Assembly (NCBI GenBank): GCA_039566865.1 | Contig: CM076955.1 | Span: 13,537,501 to 13,601,500, forward strand | DNA: 64,000 nucleotides | DNA from: Aurelia coerulea | Taxonomy: Eukaryota > Cnidaria > Scyphozoa > Semaeostomeae > Ulmaridae | Reading direction: 5' to 3' | In this document: positions 51,656-63,304 of the stretch, one piece after another | Layout of the letters: each line of letters starts with the position of its first letter | How positions within the stretch are numbered: position 1 is the stretch's first letter | The notes under the pieces: generated by a model | What the model was told of the DNA's origin: nothing | What the model saw: the letters and a program-made list of their open reading frames with translations, nothing else | Databases searched by the model: none | Made by a program: the position numbers and the translations under genes

Positions 51656-51832
51656 AAGAGAGGATTCTGACAGGGTGACAGGCCAGAGTGGAAGGAATAA
51701 CATCAGCTTTATTAGCTAACCAAATCAATGAAATACATTCTTTGTTTGAAAAATTTTGGTCCGACTGATGATTTGATAATAACAACGATATATACTCACA
51801 TACTTACCAGTTAACCAGGCTATTAGTTGCAG

Positions 51833-51910
51833 ATTTTGCTCGATCTTTACGTTGAGAGACTTTGCTTTGGTGGCTTGCTCTTCAGAGAACAAGAATGCAA
51901 ATGCAATGCA
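51833..51910 (+). CDS. Candidate upstream exon of the ankyrin gene
   Basis: The acceptor is TATTAGTTGCAG and the donor GCA|GTAAAA (weak). 26 codons in phase 0, including LYVERLCFGGLLFREQECKC. Protein-like but no homologue recognised. Confidence 0.35.
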
Positions 51911-54900
51911 GTAAAAATGTCCCCCCAACCGAGCAGCAGCAACAACGATTTTGTCAGAAAGAGGCTATTTGCAAAGGGAAGGGCAGAAGTGCTCTGCTCA
52001 AAAAAAGGTGACCTTATTAGTAAATTTTGAAAATATTTGGTCGTAATAAAGAGTTCCATGATTGCTTAGGACTTTAAAAATAGAACAAGGCAACTGCTTC
52101 CTGAACAAGACTTTCTGAGAAAGTTTATAAATGAAATGAAGCTGAAATGTTTTTCTTCAACAACAACCACAACAGGCCTGAAGAAAAGCATGGAATCTTT
52201 GGTAAACATGTTCAAAACATTGACTTATGATAATCCTCATCCACAAATGGCCATCGAAAATAGTGATGATCAACAATTTCGACAAGAGGTGGCTGGTTTT
52301 GAGAATGACATGAGTGTTGAATCCGAAGAAATGGATGCTGCTGTTGTTGGACGCAGACACATAACACCCATCCGAAATCGATCATCGCCATCATCATCGA
52401 CATCGGTAGGTACCATTTTCCTGTCAAAGTAGGCCAACTAGTCAATAGGCTACAATCCCAGCCAAAAATATCGAGGCAAAAATACAAGTTTAAGGATCTT
52501 GTGATACCCCCTTATTAGGGGTATCATCGACAAAAGATTATTGTCGCCTTTAAAAGATTTTGTTGACATAGGCAAAAAGTCGATGACGCAGAATTGAAAA
52601 GCGCAGAATTTTTTTCAAGCGCTAAAAATTACTTCTTTATTAAAAGTCATCTTTCAGACCCATCGAGGTCAGTGGCCTATTATGAACAATGCTGACCTTG
52701 TCTGGTTAAATTGAGAAGTAAAACCAGGTTCTCTGTTCAGCCAAATCAGTAGCGTAGTAGACAAAAATCAAACAAACAAAAATGGATATTCTGCTTTTCC
52801 TTCTAACTTTGCTGAGAAAATTCGCGAAGGGGACCAGTTTGCATTCCTTGATTTTGGCACAGGGGAGCTCATTCTGAAATCTGAAGTATATGCTGGCGCA
52901 TCTGAAGGTTGGAGTTATCAAGATTACATGGAAATAATGAACTAGTTTATTATGGGTGGCGATTTACAGAGTTATGGTGCGGGAGCGACATGGCGCGGGA
53001 AAGATTTCCCCACGCACTGCTAATAATGCAAACTGGGAGGGGGTTGGATGGAGCGATGTGCCGAAGTGGTGCAATTTTGTGACTTGTCCCAAGCGTTTTG
53101 GCCAAGATTTCACATAACGATAACTAACACATTTGAACATTAACCTAAAGCTATTGTGATAAAGGGACCATCAAAAAATCCCTCCTGTCACACAGCAGAA
53201 TTTGGCTATCAGTTATTGGAGAACCATTCAGTTTTGAGCTCTCTGATTGACTAGTCCTGATTTTAGTCATTCTCAGGGTAAAGGGGCCCATTAGCCATAT
53301 ACGAAGAACGCTGGTAAAGAACAAAGTTTAAAACAGCTTAGGGAAAATGCTTCCAAATAACCATTGCTGACAGGAAAGAGCACATGGTGACCTTCAGATG
53401 GGAGCAATGAGCTTCTCCAAAGCTGCGGAAATTCCGATACTTTTCTTGCTTCATATTTCTATTTTCTACTGGAGGGGGCAGCCCTGCAGCACACTAGAGC
53501 TAGTTTTTAAGGGGTCCTCACATCCCTTGTTCAACCTAAAAGGAAAACATGTTCCCATGGATTAATGCTTGCACAGCGGCACAGAGTCAACTCGAGTCAA
53601 CTGTAAAATTTGCCCCAAGAAAGTAAAATTTCAAACCAGACGTTCATTTACCCCATCTAGTTACCAGTTGAGGCCTGACGTCAACAGTCCCATGTCTGGT
53701 TTCAAAGCAGTTAGAGCATCTGAGATCTACAATAGACCTTTTTGCTATTCTAGAAAAATTTGAATCAACAATATTTTTATAGCTTTTCTAGAATTTTGGA
53801 ATGTGTGCAATAGTGATGCTCTAGCCCAACTCAACCTTAACAATAGCAAGTATCTTCGAGGTCGAACGTGGTGACCTCTGTGGTGGCACATGAAAGCAAT
53901 TGAGCCATTGTGCGATTTGGCTTCGAAGCAGAAGTCTAGGTACTATTGAAGATATTTATTTCCAGTAACCAAAATTGTTGAATTGAAAATCTGCCAACAC
54001 TTTTGTAAAGGGCGCAATGCAATATGGTTAATGGGCTGTTTGTGGTCAAATTGGACATGAATCGACTGGGTCACAACGTTTCTTCTAGAATTTTTGCTGA
54101 TCACATGACATCGAAAATAATTAGTGCAATTGGTTTGTTTTCCTGGTGCTCTGCCAAAAAAGTCTAAGCAAATGCCGTGATCTGATGGTGTGGAGGCGCA
54201 GCAGTTGGCAACTGATTGCATTCTTGGCATTCTTAGCTATGGTTCGCGGAAGACGTTTTTGGTTCGGTGTTCGTGAGTGAGTGAGAGAGTGACGGCGCCT
54301 TAGTGCGTTACACAGCTCCACTCCTATATGTACTCGTTGTACTTCGTACATAATGAAATGAGCTTTATGGGGGGGGGGGGGGGGTCGAGGTTTTATTTGC
54401 CGTATTTTTAACCAACATTTGCTATGTTCCCCAGCCTCCCTGTTTTTTACTAATTATCTATTACTGTAGCTAAATTTTGGTGGAAAGAGTTTTGAACAAT
54501 AGGACTCACAGGTCACGTAACATGCCCATATTTGGAAGGAGGTAGCAGCGAAATCATTGTTTTCAATGATTTAAATTGAACTGTTTGATTAAATTATGAA
54601 GTATTTTATAGAAAATGAATCAGCAAACAAAGGGCTTCAATTTGATACCGGAATTTCTGGAATTTGATGATGTCAGCATTTTTTTATAATGATGCCATTT
54701 TGGACTAATTAAGACATTTTTCAAATTTTTTCAAACTTTTTCAATGAAAATCACTCTAATGATACGTTCCTAGGTTATCACCATTTTGCAAGTTCTTTTG
54801 GTCTCTTTTTACATATAACAAATTGATAACACATAAATGACATCATCGGAATCGCCTAATTTCTGCCATGATATTACTCGAAAATCGTTATTTTCAATAA

Positions 54901-57900
54901 AATATTATTTTATCATCAAATTCTACTTTTTGTCCAGCAAATTTGTGTGATGCAACAATCAGAAATTTTGTACTGGGCATGTGTTGTCACAAATTTTTAT
55001 GACTATCTTCCAGAAAATGGTCCAGTGGAGATCGGGCGGGGGTTTTATTCAAGGGATTGTAGTACTAAATAGAAAGGTAGGTGTTTGATGATATACTGCA
55101 ATTCTAGCTGCTAAAGGTGTAAAAAGGGCTAGGTGAATTACGCATAAAACGTGGAAACTATAATTGTTCTCTTATAAACAATAGCTTGTGTGAAATCAAG
55201 TTACTGCACAATTCACTTTGGATGTAAGGCCAACATGAATTCCCCGGAAAGAAGATTCTGCTGAAAGTTTTTGCTTTTCATTCAATCGAAATAGACTAAA
55301 CTGATAATTTTTTGAGACCTTACAGCAAAACTGCGTGAAACAAATGTGTATCAAAGTGCTTTAGCGTACTCCTTTACTGGTTTCTTCCAGAAAGGTCCAA
55401 AAGCTTTACTTCTTCGATAAACAACCCTCACAGCCCTGTTTCAGGACACTTCCTTTCCTTTCTTTTCAGAATGTCCACATTAGCACCTTTCATTGCAGAA
55501 AGAACCATGATTAAATCAATCTCTTTGTGCTGTTTCATAAGTCTTTAAGAATTAGTTGTTAAATTGTATTGCCCCCCCCCCTGCCTGGTCTATAATTTCC
55601 ATGGATCACCTCACACTACTTTTGGTATTCTTGAGGCCATCATAGAAGATAAATATCGCCAAACAACAAACAAACGTTCTGTTCACTTTATTATCGGGGC
55701 AATACACTAACATCTTCAGGTAAAAGTTGCTGCACATTTTTTCTGTGATCATATCTGGATAATGTAATGATATGATAATGTAAAACTGCATACCGTTCGA
55801 ATCCTTACTGGTTGCTAAAGCACGTGGAAATCATCCAATTTGACGGTATTCAGCCAATCAAATTGCCTCTTTTTAACCCCGTGATATCAAATCGATTGTT
55901 TGAAGTGAATCTTTGTGTACCCTCACGAAAATTGAAATTGCTACTGAGTTTTTTTATAATCAGTAGAAGGGATGCCCCTCAACAGTTTGTAGCATACTTA
56001 GACAAATATCTCATTTGCAGCCGAAATTGCATTTCATTTTCCGGTCGAAGAATATTGACCTTCATTCAAACATCGACAAAAGTCGCTACAAATAAGATAT
56101 AAGGAAAGAACCATCATGGATAGCATTTACCCTTCAATTACACATTTAAATTGCATGATGATGAACAAAAGGGATAACCACTACTTTTTGGCTGTTTGGT
56201 GCACAAATGAATTGATTTTACACAAAACAACAAAACATTATTTTTGTTGCGCCGAACATTTACCGCTTTGTTCTTTTTGTTTGATTCTATTGACTCATGA
56301 ATAGATTTGACGCATCTGCTTTCACAAATATTTCGTATTTCCTAACATTTCTCTGTACGCTTCCAGCACACGTGCTATCCTCTTGGGAGGATAAACAAGT
56401 CTTCTTCCTAGTATGAATAACTTATTCAAGGGGATTCCATTATCCCAAGAGGACAAAATACATGAATACATGTAAGTGTGATTATTGTAAGGAAGGAAAA
56501 CCAAAGGAAGGTAATTTTGCTCGTCGTTTTTACTCGTTTTTGCAGGCTTTTGGAGGGGGTTTTCTGTAGAAAATCTCATATATGTCCATGGAAAGGAATG
56601 GCTGATTAAAGTTGGGTAAATTACTGAACCTAGTTGAACATGTTGGCAATAAAACGAGATACTTTTTTGTAGAATTCAAATAACCCACGGGTCTATGAGG
56701 AAAAAGCAGCTATGAGGAGAAAACTGCTGCACCAAAAGCACAACGAAGGAAAGAGAAGAAGGGGAGGTTTCTTTGCTTATCACGCAACAATTGATTCCAC
56801 CGGTGCTTCATCCCAAACATTCACACAATGAAAGTATATCTGGTTTTACTTCAACTTCAAACTCCCTTTCACATGATTGATTTGATTCTTAATTGAAGAA
56901 GAATTGAACTAAGAGAATTAAATTTTTACTTTTGAGAACATGATGCAAAGCGGTCAAATGATATCAAAGTCCGGAGCCCCCTTCCGAAAGATCCCCTTGC
57001 CTGCTCCACTCTATTCTCTCCCGCAATGGGTTTTTTCTTCAAATTTTCCAAATGGAAGCAGTTGTGAAGGATATTCCATGACATCTTTTCATGGAGTTTA
57101 AGGGTATTTGATTTGGCGCTCCATTATAACGTTAGGGCGCCTTTGGCACCTCTTTTTTCACACCACAGGGAGACATGTGCTCTTGTTAGCCACTCCGTTG
57201 CTATTTAAAGCTCAGGTTTGTTGTCCTTATCCCGCCCTCGCTAGGCAATCTAGTCATTCACATATCAATTTTTATATATGTCAGGTTGTCCAGTTGCTCA
57301 AAAAGAAGAATGTTGACTTCCAAGAAATCCTGAGACTGATCAGAGAAGGACAAAATGTCAATGCAAAGGACAAGGTATGTTTCAGTTGTTACACAAGATG
57401 TGTGTCCTTGTCTATTTACAATGTATCTTTAAACACTTGTTCTGGCTGTTATTTTCCGGGTTAAGATTTACTCCAGAGAGCAGACATATGCAGTTTTAAT
57501 GGAAATTATTTGTCATTCACGTAATATATATTTATACGTATGATCAATTTCAAATGGGGCATGCAACGTTTAACGCATGGTGAAAAATCAGTTCACATGG
57601 AAGGCAAAAGCAGTTAACACTTTGCAAGTCCCTATTATTAATTTGCGGGTATCTCTTGATTTTTATCAGAATGGAGTATTGGATGGGAATGTGAGCCAGC
57701 AGCATTTTCAACATTAAAAATAGATGAAATGTGAGTGGACCAATAGCCTTAGGGGGTATTCTGTAGCGTAAGACACATTAAAGTAATATCTTAATTTATA
57801 GTTTCAGAACTCAGTGCTGCATTTGGCCATTCACAAGATTAACAATGATGACAGAAATCACATTGCATTCATTGAAAATTTGCTAACTGCTGGGGCAGAT

Positions 57901-60292
57901 GTTCAAGCCAGAGATACAGTAAGTATTATTTTTCTGTCTTGCTGTCAAACGCCAAGGGTATAGAACCGTACAGGCCTTGCATAAATCAATATCAAAGACG
58001 GCTCCTGGAATTGTATGAATTCTCCAATTAAACCTTTTTACTCGCTAGGAAGGATCTTTGGATCGAGCGTCCAAATCTGGTAAACTTTGAGAAAGTAGAC
58101 TTATTACAATTCGTCCCAGTCTTTGTTCGTAATTACGAAAACTTTATTATTTACTTATCTATTGAAGTGGATGGCGTTACCTATTAATTTATTTATTGAA
58201 TTGAATCGCTTAATGAAAGCACAACTCCCTCTCTTGTTAGATACAATTCACTGCTAGCTGTGGTGGGATGCAGTTCTTTCGGATCTCAGAACATTTTTCT
58301 GAGAGCAATGGAAATGAAAGCACGAAACTTTGCTCTAATTGGGTTACCATTATGTTTCGGTTTACATGCTGACATTTATGTGCCTCTTGGCCTTATTTCT
58401 CGATATTTTCATTCATCATTAGCTGATTTTGTTGTATAACAGTTTCAGAAGAAATTGCAAGCATATACAAGGGTTTCAATTTGCGAGTTTTGCGATTTGC
58501 ATGTTTGTAAATTGAATAAAATCTTGAGGTTGACGTGCGGCAATAGTTACAGTTGATAAACATAAATTTCTCTATTGATTAGATCCTGGCATTTTTATAA
58601 ATCGAAGTTTGCTGTTTTCAACCGTTGTTGCTCAAATGAAAGAAAAGCTACAAATGAATGAAAGTAACGAGAAACAAATCAAAATGATAAACAACACTTG
58701 CCTGTGCGTAAATTAGATCATTGCTAACTCACTTTCCGCAAAGTAGTTGACAGAAAATTGTCAGAAAAATGTTGAGATCCGCAGCAGCTTCATGCCACAG
58801 CTATCCAGTGTGCAAGTAAGCCTCATTCGAAGAGCTTCTACAAAGAGACAATGAGCAGACAGTCTATGTAAAAACCCTTCATAAGCCTGAGGTCTATAAG
58901 TCTTTGAACTGCCAAAATTCAACATTCATGTGGGATCTGTTTATAAGAAAGGAAGTGACTTCACGACCTTATAGCCTGCGTGCAGTCTTTCTTTTGTAAA
59001 ATTTTTCAATCTCGCTGAATTTGAAATTCTTGACACTCCAAAACTGCAAGTAAAAACGGTTCATATGAGTCCTGAAGGTTATAAAAGGAAACATACTGAC
59101 GATTTGATAAATTAATTTTGTCTCCGCGCTGACAGTATTTGTTAAAAGCAATTGATTTTATTTGAACTTGCTTTAGTCATGCCATACCATTAAATCTAGC
59201 TTCTATCCAGATTGCATATCTGAATGGAATAAACTTGATCCTGAAATCAGGCTTGCCCCATCCGTTGCTGTTTTTAAGACAAAGCTTCTATCAATAATTC
59301 GCCCCCCTGCAAGATCTGTCTTTGGTATTCATAACCCAATAGGCCTATCGTATCTTTCCCAAATAAGGGTCGGTCTCAGCAAACTAAATTTCCACAAATT
59401 CAAGCACAATTTCAGGGACACCGTAAACCCGATGTGCCCAACGAATGACGGTATTGAGGACACGGAGCACTTTCTGTTGCTTTGCCCTTCATTTGATAGT
59501 CAACGACGAGATCTTCTCGCTGGAGTTTCAGTTGCATTACGACCATTTATTGAAATCAACAGCCTTTCTAACAACGTTCTTGTACAAATTTTGTTATATG
59601 GTGATAAAGACCTTTCAAGTGACACTAATAAAAGTATACTCGAGCTGACTTTAGATTTCATCCACAAAACAGATCGGTTTGTTTAAGATAGCTCAAACCT
59701 TTGTTTCACGCCATACAGCCACAAATCAGCCGCAAAGTCCTTTCATTTTTGTTTCCATTTTCGTTTTGTCTGTATTTTAAGTAAAAATTAGACTTATTAC
59801 ATTTCGTCCCTAGTCTTCGCTCTCAATTTTATTTATTGAGTAGAGTTATTTCACCTAATTATTGAATGTAACTGCTCGCTCAAACAGCGCAAAGGTTAAA
59901 GTCAAATAAAAACGAGCGAAATTTACGACAAAATGTAATCAGTCTAAGTAAACATCGTTTTTGTGTAGCTTTTCGTAATTGTATATGTAGATGTAATTTA
60001 GTTTAGTGTTCTATGTCATGACCCTGGGATAGTCATGGGTTCTTGCTTCCCGGGTTATCATCTTAGTTATGTAGTTAAGTAATTTGTAAGTATAGTCTTA
60101 AGTACCTCGTTCTTGTAAGTTTTTATATTGAATATAAATATAAAAAAAAATACCATTGCAGCTTCTGATATTAGTAATATTTATTTGCAGGGTGGTAACA
60201 CTCCTTTTATGTTAGCAGCAGAGAAAAACAAGTTCAGGGTTCTACAGATATTGGCATCTCACCACATGAACGAGATTAATGCGCAGAATTCG
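51833..60292 (+). CDS. Ankyrin-repeat protein gene (partial)
   Basis: Exons 51833-51910, 52070-52405, 57285-57374, 57808-57918 and 60191-60292 all begin and end in phase 0 with GT-AG sites. Together they give about 239 residues. About 138 come from the first two exons, with no known domain but Ser/Thr-rich. Then three exons match ankyrin repeats: EILRLIREGQNVNAKDK, NSVLHLAIHK to LLTAGADVQARDT, and GGNTPFMLAAEKNKF to HHMNEINAQNS. Ankyrin repeats bind protein partners. No enzymatic domain is visible, so function is not assigned. The gene may start upstream of 51833 and may end at the candidate exon 61259-61439. The link between the first two exons and the ankyrin exons is inferred from phase and strand. 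Confidence 0.65.
52070..52405 (+). CDS. Exon of the ankyrin gene: unstructured Ser/Thr-rich region
   Basis: The acceptor is ATTGCTTAG and the donor TCG|GTAGGT. 112 codons, phase 0 both ends. It begins DFKNRTRQLLPEQDFLRKFI and ends RNRSSPSSSTS. It has a helical first part and a Ser-rich end. Confidence 0.65.
52716..52945 (+). CDS. Candidate exon or ORF fragment, unrecognised
   Basis: An open frame without an early Met contains NFAEKIREGDQFAFLDFGTG and ends WSYQDYMEIMN-stop at 52945. The composition is protein-like, but available acceptors do not give a phase that joins exon 52405. It could be an alternative last exon, part of another gene, or chance. Confidence 0.3.
52950..54360. other. Intron or intergenic sequence, nothing recognised
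   Basis: No coding similarity, TIR pair or tandem array was supported here, apart from short G-rich and (GTGA)n-like patches near 54275. Confidence 0.4.
54371..54985. repeat. Diverged relative of the 43550 TTAA-site element
   Basis: It begins in a G run. CATATTTGGA, GATGATGTCAGCA, CATGATATTAC-type and TTTTGTACTGGGCAT segments follow in an order similar to 43600-44420. The ends are degraded. Identification is by eye only. Confidence 0.35.
54990..55800. other. Intron sequence, nothing recognised
   Basis: AT-rich intron of the ankyrin gene with a C run near 55573. No exon could be supported. Confidence 0.4.
55806..56105. repeat. Solo diverged arm of the 39136 foldback family
   Basis: CCTTACTGGTTG, CACGTGGAAATCATCCAATT and TTTTCCGGTCGAAGAATATT match the arms of 39136-40828. 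The long ORF here is the same arm translation and is not a gene. Confidence 0.65.
56310..56670. repeat. Partial arm of the CCGGGTGAGT foldback family
   Basis: CACGTGCTATCCTCTTGGGA through ATGGAAAGGAATGGCTGAT and TTGAACATGTTGGCAA matches the centre and right arm of 60307-60932. The left end is absent. Confidence 0.6.
56680..57284. other. Intron sequence, nothing recognised
   Basis: Precedes the first ankyrin exon. The ORF starting at 57108 extends into that exon from the intron; the part before 57285 is not supported as coding. Confidence 0.4.
57285..57374 (+). CDS. Ankyrin exon 1
   Basis: The acceptor is ATATATGTCAG and the donor AAG|GTATGT. 30 codons, phase 0, reading VVQLLKKKNVDFQEILRLIR and EGQNVNAKDK, the helix 2 and loop end of an ankyrin repeat. 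Confidence 0.8.
57808..57918 (+). CDS. Ankyrin exon 2
   Basis: The acceptor is TAGTTTCAG and the donor ACA|GTAAGT. 37 codons: NSVLHLAIHKINNDDRNH then IAFIENLLTAGADVQARDT, a full ankyrin repeat with the LHLA core and the GAD loop. Confidence 0.9.
57919..59183. other. Intron sequence with one solitary TAGACTTATTAC end near 58104
   Basis: A TAGACTTATTACAATTCGTC motif near 58104 matches an end of the 59789-59946 MITE without a partner. Otherwise nothing is recognised. Confidence 0.4.
59197..59686 (+). pseudogene. LINE I RT C-terminal coding fragment
   Basis: C-terminal part of the same RT family as LINEs E and G, open in one frame to LDFIHKTDRFV-stop. It lacks all RT catalytic motifs. Confidence 0.85.
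59789..59946. mobile_element. 158-bp MITE with TAGACTTATTAC ends
   Basis: TAGACTTATTACATTTCGTC pairs with GACAAAATGTAATCAGTCTA. Flanks AGTAAAAAT and AGTAAACAT are a 9-bp duplication with one change. It is related in ends and TSD length to 37611-37731. Confidence 0.75.
60191..60292 (+). CDS. Ankyrin exon 3
   Basis: The acceptor is TATTTATTTGCAG and the donor TCG|GTATGT. 34 codons: GGNTPFMLAAEKNKFRVLQI and LASHHMNEINAQNS, a complete ankyrin repeat unit in phase with the previous exon. Confidence 0.9.
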
Positions 60293-60306
60293 GTATGTGA
60301 ATAATA

Positions 60307-60932
60307 CCGGTTGAGCCAGAAAAAAGAATCCCCGTTTGAAAGATCACGGCTCCCTGGATATCAAGACAACGATAGCGGCAAATTTATAGTTTAATGGTAG
60401 AAATGTTCAAATCTACTATAAAATTTACCTGACTGAAATCGGCCACTCCATTCTGAAATTATGAGGGATTTTCTCCAGAAAGCCTCTTCAAAAAACCTTC
60501 AAAGCGTGCCAAAAATCATGAACAAATTTCCCTATCATTTCTGCTTTACAATGGCCTTACAGCAATGACTTGTGGACGCTTTAGCACGTGCTATCATCTT
60601 GGGAGGATGAACAATCTTCCCCCTGGTATCGATGACCTATTCAGGGGGATTCCATTCTCCCAAGAGGACAAAATATATTAATTTATGTGAGTGTCATCAA
60701 TTTTTGGAAGGAAAATTTGCTCATTATTTTCATTCATTTTTGCAGGTTTTTGGAAGGGATTTCTACAGAAAATCACCTATATCCGCGGTAAGGAATGGCC
60801 GATTAAGGCCGGGTAAATCACTGAACCTAATTGAACATATTGAGAACAAACAAGACAGTTTTCGATATTATTGCTTTGATATTCATGGAGTAGTGGCCTC
60901 CCAAGCGGGGATCCTTTCTTCTGACTCACTCG
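60307..60932. mobile_element. Foldback, CCGGGTGAGT family, copy 2
   Basis: CCGGTTGAGCCAGAAAAAAG at 60307 and GACTCACTCG near 60932 are degraded ends. The arms (GAAATCGGCCACTCCATTCT and its complement) match 26879-27496. It begins 14 bp after the ankyrin exon donor. Confidence 0.75.
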
Positions 60933-61258
60933 ATAGCTTTGCCTTTTTGGTCCATCGTAGCAGCTTCATAGCTTTGATTACAGCAAGTCCTGGCATATAA
61001 GATACCGACATATAAGAAACCGCAATCTGCCAGCATAGAGAATATTTTCTCTTTGATAAGAAACCAGGCAGCCTGATTTTTTCCAGTTTCTTATAAATGA
61101 TGCGAAGTTGAAAAAGCACTCAACTACGGTGCCATTTTTCTGTATGGCTTCAGTACTAAAATTTGTAAAATCTGCTCAATGTCAATGTCTAGATATACAA
61201 TAGTTCATACTTGCTTCTTCCATAATCATTTCTTGAGGCATCCTTGTTTACCATGCAG

Positions 61259-61439
61259 CATGATCCTTGAATTTGAATATGGTTTTTTGATCGGTCTTGA
61301 GCAGTCGGTTTCTCGGGATAAGATGGATTGGATCGATCCTTGCTTTGTGAAAATGTTACCGGTCGAGGAAGACAAAAATGTGAAGCGTTTGCAACTTTTG
61401 CAAAGCTTGTCCAAGGTTTTATGTTCAAGGCTCTTTTGA
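61259..61439 (+). CDS. Candidate terminal exon of the ankyrin gene
   Basis: After TTTACCATGCAG, the frame reads MILEFEYGFLIGLEQSVSRD, then KMDWIDPCFVKMLPVEEDKN and ends SKVLCSRLF-stop. ATTAAA follows at 61441. The composition is strongly protein-like. The acceptor phase does not join 60292 directly, so another exon would be needed between them. No homologue is recognised. Confidence 0.4.
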
Positions 61440-61617
61440 ATTAAAATTCATTATATTCAGTGATTTGGGTAAACAGTCTCTTGTGTTTACATTTTGTTGA
61501 ATATGTTAGGTTTTTTGTGTTTGCAAGCGTGTACTTTCGCTCTTTAAGTAACAAACAACTTATTACGAATCCCCTTGATAGCTCCCGAAATGATTACAAT
61601 GATCATGAATCTGACGA

Positions 61618-63301
61618 CGCACAGTGATCCAGGGAGTGGAAGAAATACCAAAACATGAAGTTTCAAAATTCAAATTTATTTCATGCCCATATCATGAAGC
61701 ACAATCTGAAGATTTATGGAACACAAAAACATTTTAAACTGGACAACGGATAGCCAAGAAAAATGATTTTTGAAGTTGGGCCTAATTCATTCATTTGTTT
61801 GCACAAGTAGTTCCGGAATATCGCTGCCTGGACTGAATTTCTAAAGCAATATTTCTCTGCTCAGAAAGGTCCGACAATTTTCGTTTTGATCTTATTTCAA
61901 TCCTCTAGTCATGTACTTTCAAGTAATTGAAACAATGATTGGAAAATTTTATATTTTGTTTCTTTTTTATGTGATTCATAATGGCGGAAATTTGTAAAAC
62001 TCAAATCTTTGAAAATTATTTTTAAAATTCAACTGTTGAAATGTAAAAATTGGGGCAAAATGTATTTACCAACAAAATTATATAATTAAAGCAACTATTT
62101 GTGCAAGTTTCTACCAAAGGGTTCGTTCTAAATCGTACCCAAAAAAGAATTATGGTAATTCTTATTTTTGTGGTACAACGGAGATACTTCAGATTTTTTC
62201 AATGTTTTCAGCAATAAAAATAAATGAAGGCCTGCTAAAGCCTTCAATACTGACTTAATTCCATCTCTTTGACATAGTGTCATGAAATTTAACCCTCAGA
62301 AAGCTTTGTGTTTCATTGATCTACACGAAGTCACTGTTTTCAAACATTTTTATTTGTCCCGACAGCAGAAACAAAGAAACACGTGTTTTCCATCATAACT
62401 ACCGAAAAATGTGGGGTTTGAAGAGACTTTGAGTGATGAAAATCACTCACTTTCATCATTCTGATAACAATTTTACACTGATAAAGTCTTAAAATCCCTT
62501 ATTCGTGGTAGTTATCATAAAAAACACGTTTTTGGTCGTTTTCTGCTGATGTGACAAATAAACATGTTTGAAAACAGTGATTTCATGTAGATCAATGAAA
62601 CACAAAGCTTTCTGAGGGTTAAATTTCATGACACTATGTCAAAGAGATGGAGTTAAGTCAGTTTTGAAGGCTTTAACAGGCCTTTCTTTATTTTTATTGC
62701 AGAAAACATCGAAAAAATCTGGAAAATCTCCGTTGTACCACAAAAATAAAAATAACCATCATTCTTTTTTGGGTACGATTCAGAGCAAACCCTTTGGTAG
62801 AAACTTGCGCATATAGTTGCTTTAATTTGTAATTTTTTTGGTAAATACATTTTGCCCCAATTTTTACATTTCAACGGTTGAATTTTTAAGATGATTTTTA
62901 AAAATATGAATTTTGCAAATTTCCGCCATTATGAATCACATAAAAATGAAACAACATATAAACATTTCCAATCATTGTCGCAATTACTTGAAAGTACATG
63001 ACTAGAGGATTGAAATAAGATCAAAACGAAAATTTTTGGACCTTTCTGAGCAGAGAAATATTGCTTTGAAAATTCAGTCAAGGCAACGTTATTCCGGAAG
63101 TGCTTATGTAAACAAATCAAACAATTAGGCCCAACTTCAAAAATCATTTTCTTGGCTATCCGTTGTCCAATTTTTAAGATTTTTGCGTTTTATAAACATT
63201 CAGAGTGTACTTGATGGTATGGGCATGAAATAAATTCAGATTTTGAAACTTCATATTTTGGTATTTATTCCAAACTTTCTTTTGTTCCGGATCACTGTGC
63301 G
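61618..63301. mobile_element. 1.68-kb near-complete foldback with CGCACAGTGATCC ends
   Basis: CGCACAGTGATCC is inverted at 63289-63301. The arms match nearly to the centre (shared AGCTTTCTGAGGGTTAAATTTC, split here as AAAGCTTTCTGAGGG and TTAAATTTCATGACAC). Each arm is about 750 bp. Flanks do not show a clean duplication. ORFs in both arms are mirror copies. Confidence 0.85.
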
Positions 63302-63304
63302 ACG

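Larger units (their letters stand above)
59192..60149 (+). mobile_element. LINE I, 958-bp 5'-truncated copy with 8-bp TSD
   Basis: ATACCATT is duplicated at 59184-59191 and 60150-60157, right after the poly(A). Coding runs from KSSFYPDCISEWNKLDPEIR to the Cys/His end NPMCPTNDGIEDTEHFLLLC and stop 59686. The copy ends 41 bp before ankyrin exon 60191 and contains a nested MITE. Confidence 0.9.
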
